Positions 9,750 through 18,049 of a DNA stretch of 64,000 nucleotides are shown piece after piece. The notes under the pieces were generated by a model that saw only the letters and a program-made list of their open reading frames with translations, did no database searches and had not been told where the DNA came from. Made by a program: the position numbers and the translations under genes. The number at the start of each line of letters is the position of its first letter. The first letter of the stretch is position 1. The stretch is from Maritimibacter fusiformis. Lineage in GTDB: Bacteria > Pseudomonadota > Alphaproteobacteria > Rhodobacterales > Rhodobacteraceae. Location of the stretch: NCBI RefSeq assembly GCF_008086115.1, contig NZ_VSIY01000005.1:203011-267010 (forward strand), read 5' to 3'.

Positions 9750-10420
9750 GGGACACGAACCTGCGCAGTGGCGTCGAACTCAGGGATGTTTCCAAGTCCT
9801 ACAAGCTCAAGACCGGCGAGGTGAAGCCGATCATCAACGGGCTGACCACGACAGTGCCGTGGAAGAACATCGGCCTGGTCGGCCGCAACGGCGCCGGCAA
9901 GTCGACGTTTCTCAGGCTGTTGGCCGGCATCATCCAGCCCGACGAGGGCGAGATTCGGCGCAATGCCTCGATCTCCTTCCCGCTGGGTTTTCGCGGCAGC
10001 TTTCACCGCGACCTCAGCGGCATCGAGAACGTCCGTTTCGTGTCGCGGATCTATGGTCAGAACACCGAGTATATCGTTGATTACGTGCGCGAATTCTCGG
10101 AGCTTGGCGGCTTTCTGAATGAACCCTACAAGACCTACTCCTCGGGCATGGGGGCGCGGCTGGCTTTCGGGTTGAGCCTGGCGATGGATTTCGACATCTA
10201 CCTGATCGACGAAATCATGTCGGTGGGCGACAAGAACTTCCAGGAGAAATCCAGCGCGGCCTTTCACGAGCGGATGAAGACGGCCTGTCTCTACATGGTG
10301 TCGCACTCGATGGAGGTGCTCGAGGAATATTGCGAGGCGGGGATCATGCTGGAGAACGGGGTGCTGACCTATTTCGACGATGTGTCCGACGCCGTCGCCG
10401 CCTACAATGACCTGTTCTAG
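9746..10420 (+). CDS. kpsT: Capsular polysaccharide ABC transporter ATPase (KpsT/CtrD/BexA type)
   Basis: A 224-residue ATPase with Walker A GRNGAGKST (residues 47-55), signature YSSGM (131-135) and Walker B DIYLIDE (150-156), matching the short KpsT/BexA/CtrD subfamily rather than the longer Wzt proteins that carry a C-terminal glycan-binding domain. It would power export through the permease encoded just upstream, with which it shares a 4-bp ATGA overlap. Lack of a glycan-recognition extension fits export of a polymer with a common lipid anchor instead of an O-antigen-specific tag. Confidence 0.93.
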   Translation: MRDTNLRSGVELRDVSKSYKLKTGEVKPIINGLTTTVPWKNIGLVGRNGAGKSTFLRLLAGIIQPDEGEIRRNASISFPLGFRGSFHRDLSGIENVRFVSRIYGQNTEYIVDYVREFSELGGFLNEPYKTYSSGMGARLAFGLSLAMDFDIYLIDEIMSVGDKNFQEKSSAAFHERMKTACLYMVSHSMEVLEEYCEAGIMLENGVLTYFDDVSDAVAAYNDLF

Positions 10421-10507
10421 GCGCAGCATGGCCGCAACATTCCGATTTCCATATCGTTTCATTGCCCTATCGGCTAAAATCGCAGCAACCTGCACCCAAG
10501 GGACCGC

Positions 10508-11725
10508 ATGAAAGACACGCCAGAAACCACGGAGACCAAGGCCGAAAAGCCGCAAGTCGTCCAGAAGGTGATCGAACTGCCCAAGCGCCCGGCCAGCACC
10601 AAGGCCAAGCCGCGCTATTGGCTCAGGGCGTCGTTTTTCCTTGTGGTGCTGCTGCCGATCGTCCTGTCGGCGTTCTATTTCGCCTTTGTTGCGTCGGACC
10701 GCTACGCGGTCGAGATCAAGTTCGCCGTGCGCTCGCCCTCGGGTGATCCCAGTGGGACCGACCTGTCGGGTTTGATGGGGGGGATGTCATCGGGCGGGAT
10801 CACCACCGTCGACAGCTACATGGTCACCGATTTCCTGGCGTCGCGCGACCTGATCGACAAGCTCGAGCAGCGCATCGACCTGCGGCAGATGTTCGACCGC
10901 GAAGGCATCGACTTTTTCTCGCGTTTCAGCCGCGACAGGCCCAAGGAGGAATTCCTCAAGTATCTGGAATGGCGGATCAATCCGTATTTCGACAATTCCT
11001 CGCAGATCATCACGGTCGAAGTTCAGGCATTTTCCCCCGAAGACGCGAAGCTGCTGGCCAGCCAGGTGCTGGCGCTGTCGGGCGAGCTGATCAACGAGGT
11101 CTCGGAACGCGCGCGTCTCGACACCGTGCGCAGCGCCGAGGAAGAGGTGCGCCGCAACGAGATGCTTCTGCGCGACCATCGCGCCAAGATGGCCCAGTTC
11201 CGCGAGGACGGCCAGGACGTGGACCCGACCCGCTCGGTCGAAGCGCAGCAGCAGCTTCTTGGCCGGCTGGAAGGCGAGTTGTCGGAAAAGCAGACCCAGC
11301 TTGCCACCCTGCTGGAGTTTCTCAACACCGAGGCGCCGCGGGTGAAGTTCCTCGACAGCGAGATCGCGGCGCTGGAGGAACAGGTGGCGCGGCAACGCGC
11401 GCGCCTTGGTGCCGGCGGTGCTCCCGGCCCCGGCGACGACGGCGGCGAAACCCTCAGCCAGCGGGTCAGCAACTACGAGGGGCTGGCAGTCGATCTCGAG
11501 TTCCTGCAACGCGCCTACGTGTCGTCGATGACCTCGCTCGAGGCCGCCCGGCTCGAAGCGGACCGGCAACAGCGCTACCTTGCGGCCTTCGTCCTGCCGT
11601 CGCTGCCGGAAAAGGCGATCTACCCGTATCGATTCCTCAACGTGGTCCTGATCGGGGTCGTTGCGTTCATGGCCTGGTCGATCACCGTGCTGTTCGGCGC
11701 GATCATCCGCGAACACCTGCCGTAA
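10508..11725 (+). CDS. kpsE: Capsule export inner-membrane co-polymerase (KpsE/CtrB/BexC type)
   Basis: A 405-residue protein with a Lys/Pro-rich cytoplasmic N-terminus, a membrane segment at about 37-58, a large periplasmic part with long charged helices (about 195-310, probable coiled coil) and a second membrane segment at about 375-397. This is the topology of polysaccharide co-polymerase proteins of the KpsE/CtrB/BexC group, which bridge the ABC exporter to the outer-membrane channel. AAGGGA precedes the ATG at good spacing. It follows kpsT by 87 bp and precedes the export lipoprotein gene, the usual partner order. Confidence 0.9.
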   Translation: MKDTPETTETKAEKPQVVQKVIELPKRPASTKAKPRYWLRASFFLVVLLPIVLSAFYFAFVASDRYAVEIKFAVRSPSGDPSGTDLSGLMGGMSSGGITTVDSYMVTDFLASRDLIDKLEQRIDLRQMFDREGIDFFSRFSRDRPKEEFLKYLEWRINPYFDNSSQIITVEVQAFSPEDAKLLASQVLALSGELINEVSERARLDTVRSAEEEVRRNEMLLRDHRAKMAQFREDGQDVDPTRSVEAQQQLLGRLEGELSEKQTQLATLLEFLNTEAPRVKFLDSEIAALEEQVARQRARLGAGGAPGPGDDGGETLSQRVSNYEGLAVDLEFLQRAYVSSMTSLEAARLEADRQQRYLAAFVLPSLPEKAIYPYRFLNVVLIGVVAFMAWSITVLFGAIIREHLP

Positions 11726-11828
11726 CGCACAGATCCGCCGCACAGAATTGGCATCAAGACGTTAGACACGGCCTGCGATATTTGGTAGCGTCCTTCCCGA
11801 AGTCTGCCACATATAGGGCCATATCCGT

Positions 11829-13001
11829 ATGCCTTCGCGCCTAGCCCGCAAGAACCGATTCGTATTGGGAATTTTTCTCGCGGTCGCAACGCTCGTTGCC
11901 GGTTGCAACAAGCTGCCGTCGGACGGCCCGCTGACCCGCGAGATCATCGAGGAAAGCGCCACCGGCGACTTTGTCCTGATCAGCATGACCGATGCGATCT
12001 CGCAGGCCTTGATGAGCGACGGTGAGCGCGGCTTCGGCCCGGTCGTCGCCCCCGCCTCGGCGGGGCTGCCGCAGAACCGGATCGCGGTCGGCGACGTGCT
12101 GGGGGTGCGCATCCTCGAGGCCGGCACCAACGGCCCCTTCGCCGGCGGCGGCGGGCTGGGACATGCCGATTTCCCCAAGGTGCTGGTCGAATCCGACGGC
12201 ACCATCTCGCTGCCCTATGTCGGCACCATTCGCGCGCTCGGGCGCAAGCCGCGCGACATCGAACAGGACATCGTCGAGCGGCTGGCGGGGTCCGCGATCG
12301 AACCGCAGGCGGTGGTGGGCGTGGTCGAATCGGCCTCCAACATCGTGACCGTGGCGGGCGATGCCGGGCGGCCCGGCCCGCTGCCCCTGACCCTGCGCCC
12401 GACCCGTCTGGCCGAGGTCATCGCCGCGGCCGGCGGCAGCCGTTATCCGGCCTATGACACCCGCGTCACCCTGGTGCGCGACGGCCGACGCGGCAGCCTC
12501 AACCTGATGGAGGTGATGGAAAGCCCGTCGCACAACCCGCTGGTGCAGCGCGGCGACATGGTGGTGCTGGCGCATGAGCCGCGCAGTTTCACCATCAACG
12601 GCGCGGTCGGACGCGGCGGCGTGTTCCCGTTCGAGACCGCGCGCATGACCCTGCTCGACGCGCTCGGACGTGCCGGCGGGCTGTCGGACATGCGCGCCGA
12701 CCCCAAGGGCGTCTTCGTGTTCAGGTTCGAGCCGGTGGCGAAACTCAAGCGCCTCGGTGTTCCCAACCTGGCCCGGTTCGAGAACGATCCGCGTGGCGTG
12801 CCCACCGTCTACATGATCGACATGCAACAGGTGCGCTCGCGCTTTTTCGCGCAAAGCTTCTACGTGCAGTCCGGCGATGCCATCTATGTCTCGAATTCCG
12901 AGACCGTGCAGACCCAGAAGCTCCTGACCCTGTTCGATCTTTCGATCGGCACCGGCGCGTCGCTGGTCGGGGCGGGTGCGGATATCGCGGGCGCGCTGTA
13001 G
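11829..13001 (+). CDS. Outer-membrane polysaccharide export lipoprotein (CtrA/BexD/Wza family)
   Basis: A 390-residue polysaccharide-export protein. Residues 1-25 form a lipoprotein signal peptide ending in LVAG before Cys26. A Poly_export domain follows (about 75-165; VGDVLGVRILEAG near its start), then soluble ligand-binding beta-grasp-type repeats, including FTINGAVGRGGVFPF. The size matches CtrA/BexD better than the longer E. coli KpsD. It would form the outer-membrane exit channel for the polymer. It ends the visible export operon; no glycosyltransferase, KpsC or KpsS gene lies in the window, so the polymer itself cannot be inferred. Confidence 0.9.
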   Translation: MPSRLARKNRFVLGIFLAVATLVAGCNKLPSDGPLTREIIEESATGDFVLISMTDAISQALMSDGERGFGPVVAPASAGLPQNRIAVGDVLGVRILEAGTNGPFAGGGGLGHADFPKVLVESDGTISLPYVGTIRALGRKPRDIEQDIVERLAGSAIEPQAVVGVVESASNIVTVAGDAGRPGPLPLTLRPTRLAEVIAAAGGSRYPAYDTRVTLVRDGRRGSLNLMEVMESPSHNPLVQRGDMVVLAHEPRSFTINGAVGRGGVFPFETARMTLLDALGRAGGLSDMRADPKGVFVFRFEPVAKLKRLGVPNLARFENDPRGVPTVYMIDMQQVRSRFFAQSFYVQSGDAIYVSNSETVQTQKLLTLFDLSIGTGASLVGAGADIAGAL

Positions 13002-13559
13002 GCGCGCGCGCAGGGTCGCCGCGGGGATTCCGTCACGCCATCTCTCAGGGAAATCCCTGGTACCCGAGGCCGGACCCGAACCGGCACGCCTTGCGGCGGG
13101 GGATTTTGAATTCTCACGAAAGTATTATATATCTGATACTTATTAGTTTCAACTCCCACCAAATTCGATGGCTTCCCACCGTCGAGTGGAAGTCAGAAAG
13201 CACCTATGCATAGGACAAATTTACATGACACGGTGCGGCGGCGCACCGTCGCGAGGTCTCAGGCCCAGACAGGATAGATTACCCTCCGCCGCAAGAGGGC
13301 ACCTCGATTATTGATCCCTTTCGGTCGCACATAGGGGACTGGTCGAGGCCGGTCATTGCGCGCCTCCCGCCATGGTCTCGCCCCGGAGCAGCGCACGGTT
13401 CCGTTCGGCCGCTGCGCGATCTTCTTGCCATCACCGGCGGCGCTCATAGCGCGTTTGAGAAGCTGCAAGACACCGCCAACAACCCGAAATCTCCTAACCC
13501 CCTCTGAAAGCTTCGCAAGCACAAGGAAAATCCTCATGCGACACAATAACTTAAGCTGG
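13002..13559. other. Gene-free, relatively AT-rich stretch between the capsule locus and attL
   Basis: No convincing gene is visible. The stretch has lower GC than its surroundings (around 13110-13220 especially) and an inverted repeat AAGTAT (13120-13125) / ATACTT (13136-13141). The only long reading frame here (minus strand, about 13259-13693) crosses the attachment site, is rich in Arg and Lys with no recognisable motif, and is not accepted as a gene. Confidence 0.5.
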
Positions 13560-13578
13560 GGAAGTGGCAGCCCGTAGG
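13560..13578 (+). repeat. attL: 19-bp direct repeat of the tRNA-Glu 3' end
   Basis: GGAAGTGGCAGCCCGTAGG occurs here and identically at 25882-25900. In the right copy, 14 of the 19 bases are the 3' end of tRNA-Glu including CCA (complement strand). Flanking bases differ on both sides, so the repeat is exactly 19 bp. The integrase gene starts 158 bp inside this repeat, the expected layout for an element integrated at a tRNA 3' end. Confidence 0.9.
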
Positions 13579-13735
13579 TCGCTGGAACGGGTGTCTTTAC
13601 CTTATGCCTCACGTTGCGATCTGTTCGCTTTTTCAATGGCTTAATGAGAACATGTGGTTTCCACTTGTTCCCGCCTGTCGCGCAAAATGACATTTCTTAT
13701 GGTATGCGGGATGGTTGGCCGGGAAAGGGCGTTCA

Positions 13736-15061
13736 ATGCCGAAGCAAGCGAAAGAGATGGGAGCGCTCGAAGTCAAGCGTGCTGCACACCCCGGCGATCA
13801 CGAAAACAACGTCTGGATCGCCGCCGGGGGCGTCTCTGGGCTGCTTCTGCAGATCACACCTGGCGGGGCCAAAAGCTGGATCCTGCGCACCGTCATTGCA
13901 GGCAAGCGGCGGGTGATCGGCCTCGGGCCCTATCCGGGGGTTGGGCTCGCCGATGCCCGGAACGCAGCCCGCGAGATGAAAACCCAGATCATGGATGGCC
14001 GTGACCCGGTGGCCGAACGGGAAGCCCGCAAGGCCGAGCTGGCCGCAGCCGCGCGCCGCTCGCTGACGCTGCGCGAAGCCGTCGAGCGGTTCCTGGCGAT
14101 CAAGGGCAAGGAGTTCAGCAGCGACAAGCACCGCGCCGCGTGGGGCCGCGAGGTCGATCGACTGGTCGGTGCCACCCTCGGCAACCTGCAAGTCGATTCC
14201 ATCGACATGCGCGACGTGCTCGCCGCCCTTGAGCCGCACTGGCACGTCCGCACCGACACCGCCAAGCGGGTGCGCCAGCGCCTTGAGCGCGTGTTTGATT
14301 GGGCGACCGTCGCCGGCCACCGGTCAGGCGAGAACCCTGCACGGTGGAAAGGCGCCCTCGCCGAGCTGCTCCCGTCGCCCTCGAAGGTCGCGAAGTCGCA
14401 GAACTGGCCAGCGCTCGCCCAGACCGACGCCGCGAGATGGTGGGCTGATCTGCGCAAGCGGGAAGGCAACGCCAGCCGCGCCTTGGAGTTCGCTGCGCTG
14501 ACGTGGGCTCGATCCGGGGACGTGCGCGGCGCGCGCTGGGACGAGATCGACGCCCATCGCGGCCTGTGGATCATCCCGGCCGACCGCATGAAGGCTGGCC
14601 GCGAGCACCGCGTCCCGCTCTCGGCGCCCGCCATCGCGGTCATTGAGGGGTTGACCCGACTTGCGGACAACCCGCTGATTTTTCCGGCCCTACGAGGCGG
14701 CATGCTCTCGGACGCGGCCCTCGGCGCAGCGATGAGGCGCATCCACGAGGCCAAGGTCAGGCGTGATGTGAAGGCCGGCATCGCGGAGGACAAGGCCGGA
14801 TATCGAGACGCACGCACCGGGCGGGCCGCTGTGCCGCATGGTCTCCGGTCGACCGCGCGTGACTGGGCTGTCGAACGCGGGATCGACCACACGATGGCGG
14901 AAATCGCCCTGGCGCACGTGGTTGGTTCGGAGGTCGAGCGGGCCTATCGGCGAAGCGACATGCTCGACCAGCGGCGCGCCATGATGGACGCGTGGGCCGC
15001 CTTCCTCGATGGGCGCGAGGTCGCCGGCGGGAACGTGGTTGATCTCAAAACCGCACGCTAG
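13736..15061 (+). CDS. int: Tyrosine recombinase integrase (P4-like, DUF4102 arm-binding domain)
   Basis: A 441-residue site-specific recombinase. The N-terminus has the beta-rich DUF4102-type arm-binding domain (GGVSGLLLQITPGGAKSW, then LGPYPGVGLADARNAARE), followed by an SAM-like core-binding domain and a C-terminal catalytic domain with the Arg region ARSGDVRGARW, the HxxR box PHGLRSTARDW, the second histidine in LAHVVG and the nucleophile in RAYRRSD. I chose ATG 13736 because GGGAAAGGG lies 6 nt before it; a TTG at 13715 is also in frame. Such integrases use tRNA genes as targets, agreeing with the 19-bp tRNA-Glu repeat at the element's ends. It overlaps the convergent RHH gene by 4 bp. 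Confidence 0.95.
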   Translation: MPKQAKEMGALEVKRAAHPGDHENNVWIAAGGVSGLLLQITPGGAKSWILRTVIAGKRRVIGLGPYPGVGLADARNAAREMKTQIMDGRDPVAEREARKAELAAAARRSLTLREAVERFLAIKGKEFSSDKHRAAWGREVDRLVGATLGNLQVDSIDMRDVLAALEPHWHVRTDTAKRVRQRLERVFDWATVAGHRSGENPARWKGALAELLPSPSKVAKSQNWPALAQTDAARWWADLRKREGNASRALEFAALTWARSGDVRGARWDEIDAHRGLWIIPADRMKAGREHRVPLSAPAIAVIEGLTRLADNPLIFPALRGGMLSDAALGAAMRRIHEAKVRRDVKAGIAEDKAGYRDARTGRAAVPHGLRSTARDWAVERGIDHTMAEIALAHVVGSEVERAYRRSDMLDQRRAMMDAWAAFLDGREVAGGNVVDLKTAR

Positions 15062-15477
15062 CCGTCGCCATCATCTGCTTCAGCTTTCCGGCGGCGCTCT
15101 GCATCGTATTCGACAATATCGACTATCTCCGAGACTAGGCGCATCAGCCGTTCGCGTGAAACCTTGTCCCGTGCGAAGTCCGGATCGATGTAGTAACCAA
15201 CCAATGCGGCGGTCAGTTCTTCACCATACGATGTACCGCGCCGCTCCGCCTGATCCCTAATCGCAGCCCTGTAGGCATCCGGAATTTGCTCCTCCGGTGG
15301 AACCCAACGCCACCCAGCCTGTCGACGTTCCATTTGCCTAAAGTGGTTCTCAAGAGCGGCCACGATTTCCGCGTTCATCGACCGCCCGTGCGCGGCCGCC
15401 GAGTGCTTGATCCGCTCTCTCATGCCCTCCGGCGGGCGGATTACGATCTGCCCGAGTTCGGCCTTTTCGCTTTTCAT
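15058..15477 (-). CDS. Arc-type ribbon-helix-helix DNA-binding protein, probable element repressor
   Basis: A 139-residue protein. Residues about 8-50 (IVIRPPEGMRERIKHSAAAH, then GRSMNAEIVAALENHF) are a clear Arc-type ribbon-helix-helix domain; the remainder is charged and helical, perhaps for oligomerisation. ATG 15477 is chosen for the AGAGGA Shine-Dalgarno. It is read leftward, back to back with the rightward regulator/replication operon, and the shared 100-bp region contains several inverted repeats. By position it is a good candidate for the lysogeny-type repressor of the element; this is inference. Confidence 0.75.
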   Translation of the reverse strand: MKSEKAELGQIVIRPPEGMRERIKHSAAAHGRSMNAEIVAALENHFRQMERRQAGWRWVPPEEQIPDAYRAAIRDQAERRGTSYGEELTAALVGYYIDPDFARDKVSRERLMRLVSEIVDIVEYDAERRRKAEADDGDG

Positions 15478-15522
15478 CACGGTTCCTCTGAATCGACACT
15501 CGCATTCTGTGACTATTTTGCG

Positions 15523-15570
15523 TTGACACAATACTCACATTAAGTGAGTATAGTCGCAATGTGTGACTAT
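15523..15570 (+). promoter_or_regulatory. Rightward promoter with overlapping RHH operators
   Basis: TTGACA at 15523-15528 is a consensus -35; 17 bases later comes GAGTAT as the likely -10. The spacer contains a perfect dyad, ACTCAC (15533-15538) ATTAA GTGAGT (15544-15549). A second dyad, ATAGTC (15550-15555) / GACTAT (15565-15570), lies between the -10 and the start codon at 15581. TGTGACTAT also occurs upstream at about 15508-15516. Arc-like proteins bind such short dyads in tandem, and both flanking genes encode RHH proteins, so autorepression of this promoter is likely. Confidence 0.6.
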
Positions 15571-15580
15571 GGAGGACCAG

Positions 15581-15751
15581 ATGAAGAAAATCCAAATCGG
15601 CATCCGCTTTCCCGAGGACGTAAAGCGGTTCATCGACCAAGAGGCTGCGCGCAACTGTTCCAGTGCAAATTCGGAAGTAATCCGCGCGATCCGGGAGCGG
15701 ATGGATCGGATCGGCGAGCGCAGCGACGCCGATGAAAGGGCATCGGCATGA
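15581..15751 (+). CDS. Small ribbon-helix-helix regulator
   Basis: A 56-residue protein, IQIGIRFPEDVKRFIDQEAA followed by SANSEVIRAIRERM, i.e. little more than one ribbon-helix-helix domain. In-frame starts exist at 15563 (GTG) and 15569 (ATG); I prefer ATG 15581, which has GGAGGA 4-5 nt upstream. It is the first gene of the rightward operon and overlaps the next start by ATGA. With the divergent RHH gene it forms a two-regulator pair reminiscent of the Arc/Mnt or cI/cro arrangement of temperate phages. Confidence 0.75.
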   Translation: MKKIQIGIRFPEDVKRFIDQEAARNCSSANSEVIRAIRERMDRIGERSDADERASA

Positions 15752-15975
15752 CGGTAATGAACCACCCCCCCGCGATCAACATCCCGCCGGCGCGTCGGTT
15801 CGTGACGGACGTGGAAATCGGCGAAATCTTCGGCTGCCACCGCACCTGGGTCTGGCGAATGCTCAAGCGATCCGACTTTCCGAGGCCGTTGAAACTGAGC
15901 CCCGGCGTCACGCGCTGGCGGGCCGAGGATATCGAGGCCTGGATTGCAGAAAAGGAAAAGGAGACCGCGAAATGA
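15748..15975 (+). CDS. AlpA-family helix-turn-helix regulator
   Basis: A 75-residue winged-helix/MerR-like protein of the AlpA family (RFVTDVEIGEIFGCHRTWVW, then SPGVTRWRAEDIEAWIAEKE). AlpA proteins control integrase or excision functions of P4-like elements and are a hallmark of Gram-negative phage satellites, usually lying close to the integrase. It overlaps the upstream RHH gene and the downstream gene by ATGA on both sides, so it belongs to a tightly coupled operon. It may act as excisionase, transcriptional activator or both. Confidence 0.85.
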   Translation: MTVMNHPPAINIPPARRFVTDVEIGEIFGCHRTWVWRMLKRSDFPRPLKLSPGVTRWRAEDIEAWIAEKEKETAK

Positions 15976-16394
15976 TGGGCCCAGAAACGAGCCGGACCGC
16001 TGGGGCGGCCACCCCAAACGGTCCAGAGGCCGCAATTCCCGTGAAAAAGAAGCTCAGCCATGGGGAAGATAGCATGAACGATTGTTCCCGCACAATCCCG
16101 GACCAACGACTCGACAGAATGATCGCGGCCCGGCCTCCCAGCCTCATAGGCACGCTCTACCGGGCGCGCAGATTCCTGTGTGAGGCGATGGCGGCGACGC
16201 CCATGGACGACGACACGCTGGTCGACCCCCTGCTGGTGATTGAGGACCAGATACTCGCGGCCCGACCAACGACGCTGGCCGACGCCTACCGGCGGCTCTT
16301 GGCCCTTGTGCCAGACTTGGCCTCCGACCTTGACGCCCCGCACCTTGCCGAACTCCGCGCGGAGATCGAGGCGGAAATCGGCGGGAAGGTATAA
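15972..16394 (+). CDS. Hypothetical protein of the element's early operon
   Basis: A 140-residue protein starting at the ATGA overlap with the AlpA gene. The last ~105 residues are mostly helical and acidic (RLDRMIAARPPSLIGTLYRA; LVDPLLVIEDQILAARP). I recognise no family. A second in-frame ATG at 16074 has GGGAA upstream and would give a 106-residue product that keeps the well-structured part. Its place between alpA and the replication gene suggests a regulatory or replication accessory role, but nothing in the sequence proves it. Confidence 0.6.
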   Translation: MMGPETSRTAGAATPNGPEAAIPVKKKLSHGEDSMNDCSRTIPDQRLDRMIAARPPSLIGTLYRARRFLCEAMAATPMDDDTLVDPLLVIEDQILAARPTTLADAYRRLLALVPDLASDLDAPHLAELRAEIEAEIGGKV

Positions 16395-16397
16395 TGC

Positions 16398-17489
16398 ATG
16401 GCGAGGAGCGAAAAGACCGATCGCGCAGCCCGAACCTTCGAATGGCTGCGCAGCCTGCAAACCGCTATCGGGGTTGAGCTTGCCCGCAAACTGGACAAGG
16501 GGGATGGGCGCACCTTGCGCCCTCTCGACCTCTGTGTGGCCATGTCGCTGACTGGATGGTTCGACGCTGACCTCAAGTGCTTCCGATCACAGGTGGCAAT
16601 CGCCGAGGATGTGGGCTGCTCGGAGAAGAGCGCTGCCGCCTCGGTTGCCCGCCTTCTGGACGCCGGGTTCCTCCTTGTCCCGCCGGTGAAGAAGACCAAG
16701 AAGGGCGGATTTAGCGGCCGGCCAGCGACGACATATCGCGCAACTATCCCCGCCGAAGATGGGATTTCCGAGGACGAAGTTTCCGGAAGCACGGTTCGGG
16801 AAAGTTTCGATAACGCGCCGGTGATTTCCGGAAGCACGGTTCCGGTGATTTCCGGAAGCACGGTTCCGACCAACCCCTTGAGAGAACCCTTGGAGAGAAC
16901 CCCTGTAAAGAACACCCCCCCTACCCCCCGCAATGCGGGGGGCGCGGACGTGCCGGATCGGGGAGATGGAAGGGCTGAGGAGGGGGAGCAGGTGAGCGAG
17001 GTCGTCCTTTTCCCCAGCAGGCAACCGGTGGCCAGCGTCTTAACGGCTCAGACCGATCTTCCGAAGATGCCTAGTCGCAGGCCACCCACCAACCTCGCCG
17101 GCGAGCTCTGCCCCGGGTGCGACACTCTGGACGACGAAGCGGAGGTATTCTGGAACGAATACCCGAACCCGGAAGCTTGGGGAGCCGTTTGCAGGGCATG
17201 GCGGGGCGCGCGACGCATGGCGACCTTCGAGCAGATCATGGAAGGTCTCGATGCCTACATTCGCCGCACCGATAATTCACGCGATCGGGGTTTTCGGGCT
17301 GCTCCAGCCAATTGGCTCAAGGACAGGCGATGGGTTGATCCGGAGCGCACTGAACGTAGGGGCGTTGAGACAACCAGCGAACGCATGAACCGCCTCGGCT
17401 TGGCGGGTCCAAACGAATGCGGTGAGATCGACGGGCCGCGCAAAGCACCGGCAATCATCTTCGAAGACCTGCAGGGGGGCGGCCGATGA
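16398..17489 (+). CDS. Phage-type replication protein with N-terminal winged helix
   Basis: A 363-residue protein. Residues about 10-115 look like a winged-helix replisome-organiser domain (DLCVAMSLTGWFD; QVAIAEDVGCSEKSAAASVA; LLDAGFLLVPP). A proline- and charge-rich linker of about 100 residues follows, encoded partly by short tandem repeats (SGSTVPVISGSTVP). The C-terminal part (AEVFWNEYPNPEAWGAVCRA, then APANWLKDRRWVD) resembles the helical tail of phage replication proteins that contact the host helicase machinery. The repeats and a GC hairpin inside the gene suggest that the origin lies in the linker, as in lambda O. ATGA overlap with the next gene. The exact family is uncertain; a helicase-loading role is inference. 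Confidence 0.65.
   Translation: MARSEKTDRAARTFEWLRSLQTAIGVELARKLDKGDGRTLRPLDLCVAMSLTGWFDADLKCFRSQVAIAEDVGCSEKSAAASVARLLDAGFLLVPPVKKTKKGGFSGRPATTYRATIPAEDGISEDEVSGSTVRESFDNAPVISGSTVPVISGSTVPTNPLREPLERTPVKNTPPTPRNAGGADVPDRGDGRAEEGEQVSEVVLFPSRQPVASVLTAQTDLPKMPSRRPPTNLAGELCPGCDTLDDEAEVFWNEYPNPEAWGAVCRAWRGARRMATFEQIMEGLDAYIRRTDNSRDRGFRAAPANWLKDRRWVDPERTERRGVETTSERMNRLGLAGPNECGEIDGPRKAPAIIFEDLQGGGR
16780..16866 (+). repeat. Three iteron-like direct repeats inside the replication gene
   Basis: TTTCCGGAAGCACGGTTC (18 bp) occurs at 16780-16797, 16825-16842 and 16849-16866. The last two belong to a 24-bp tandem unit. Each copy contains the palindrome TTCCGGAA. The repeats encode SGSTV-type peptides in the linker of the replication protein, so they may be selected as DNA sites. 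See also the adjacent GC hairpin at 16924-16942. Confidence 0.7.
16924..16942 (+). other. Perfect GC hairpin next to the iteron-like repeats
   Basis: CCCCCCGCA - A - TGCGGGGGG is a perfect inverted repeat within the coding region, 58 bp after the last iteron-like copy. Between them the top strand is purine-rich with repeated GAGAACCC motifs. It encodes the linker residues PPTPRNAGG. It could be an origin structure or an intragenic pause site; no U-tract follows, so it is not a classic terminator. Confidence 0.45.
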
Positions 17490-18049
17490 ACGTGATCACC
17501 ACCAACGCCCGGCAGGCAGTAATTTTCGGCTGGCTCTGGAATCCGGAAGGGGTGCTGCACCGGTACCGCGTGCCTGATCACCTCGGCGACGATGCGATCC
17601 GAGCCGAGGTCGGCGATCTGGTCCGGGATTTGGACGACACGCTGCCCGGCGGCCTCGATGCCGATGCCCTCGACGTCTACCTCGAAGGCACTTGGCGCGC
17701 CCTGCGACGGTCGTGGGCGGGCCTGTGTTGGCCGCCGGCGAAGGTCCTGATCGAAGCCGCCCATGATGCCGCACACGCCCACGGGGCCGGTTACCGCGAG
17801 GAGGTGGCGCTGAGAGGGCTGACTGAGTTCTACGCCGCCCACGGCCGCCCGCTGGCCGGTGTTGCGACACCTGCACGAACCGCGGAGATGATCCGCCGGG
17901 GCATCGTGACCGCCCGCGAGGCCCGACACGCCGGTTTCCCGCTCACCCCGCAGGACGACGCCGAGGCGCGACGCCAGCCGCCCTGTCAAAGCGAAATCGA
18001 GACGGCGATCAGGTGTCGGGCGCGGCTGCGAGGCCTGGGGGCAAGCTGA
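17486..18049 (+). CDS. Hypothetical protein of the element
   Basis: A 187-residue protein with no motif I can assign. It begins with MNVITTNARQAVIFGWLWNP, has an acidic middle and a basic tail ending CRARLRGLGAS. The start is fixed by an ATGA overlap with the replication gene; the stop abuts the next ATG directly. The length, tight coupling and consistent codon use support a real gene, probably in replication or regulation of the element. Confidence 0.65.
   Translation: MNVITTNARQAVIFGWLWNPEGVLHRYRVPDHLGDDAIRAEVGDLVRDLDDTLPGGLDADALDVYLEGTWRALRRSWAGLCWPPAKVLIEAAHDAAHAHGAGYREEVALRGLTEFYAAHGRPLAGVATPARTAEMIRRGIVTAREARHAGFPLTPQDDAEARRQPPCQSEIETAIRCRARLRGLGAS

Noticed and set aside
13259..13693. 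144-codon minus-strand frame across attL
   Set aside because: It crosses the element border, has no good start signal and no recognisable motif; it would also have been created by the integration itself.
16924..16942. Intragenic terminator in the replication gene
   Set aside because: Perfect stem, but no T-run and it lies in frame within a coding linker; kept only as a possible origin structure.
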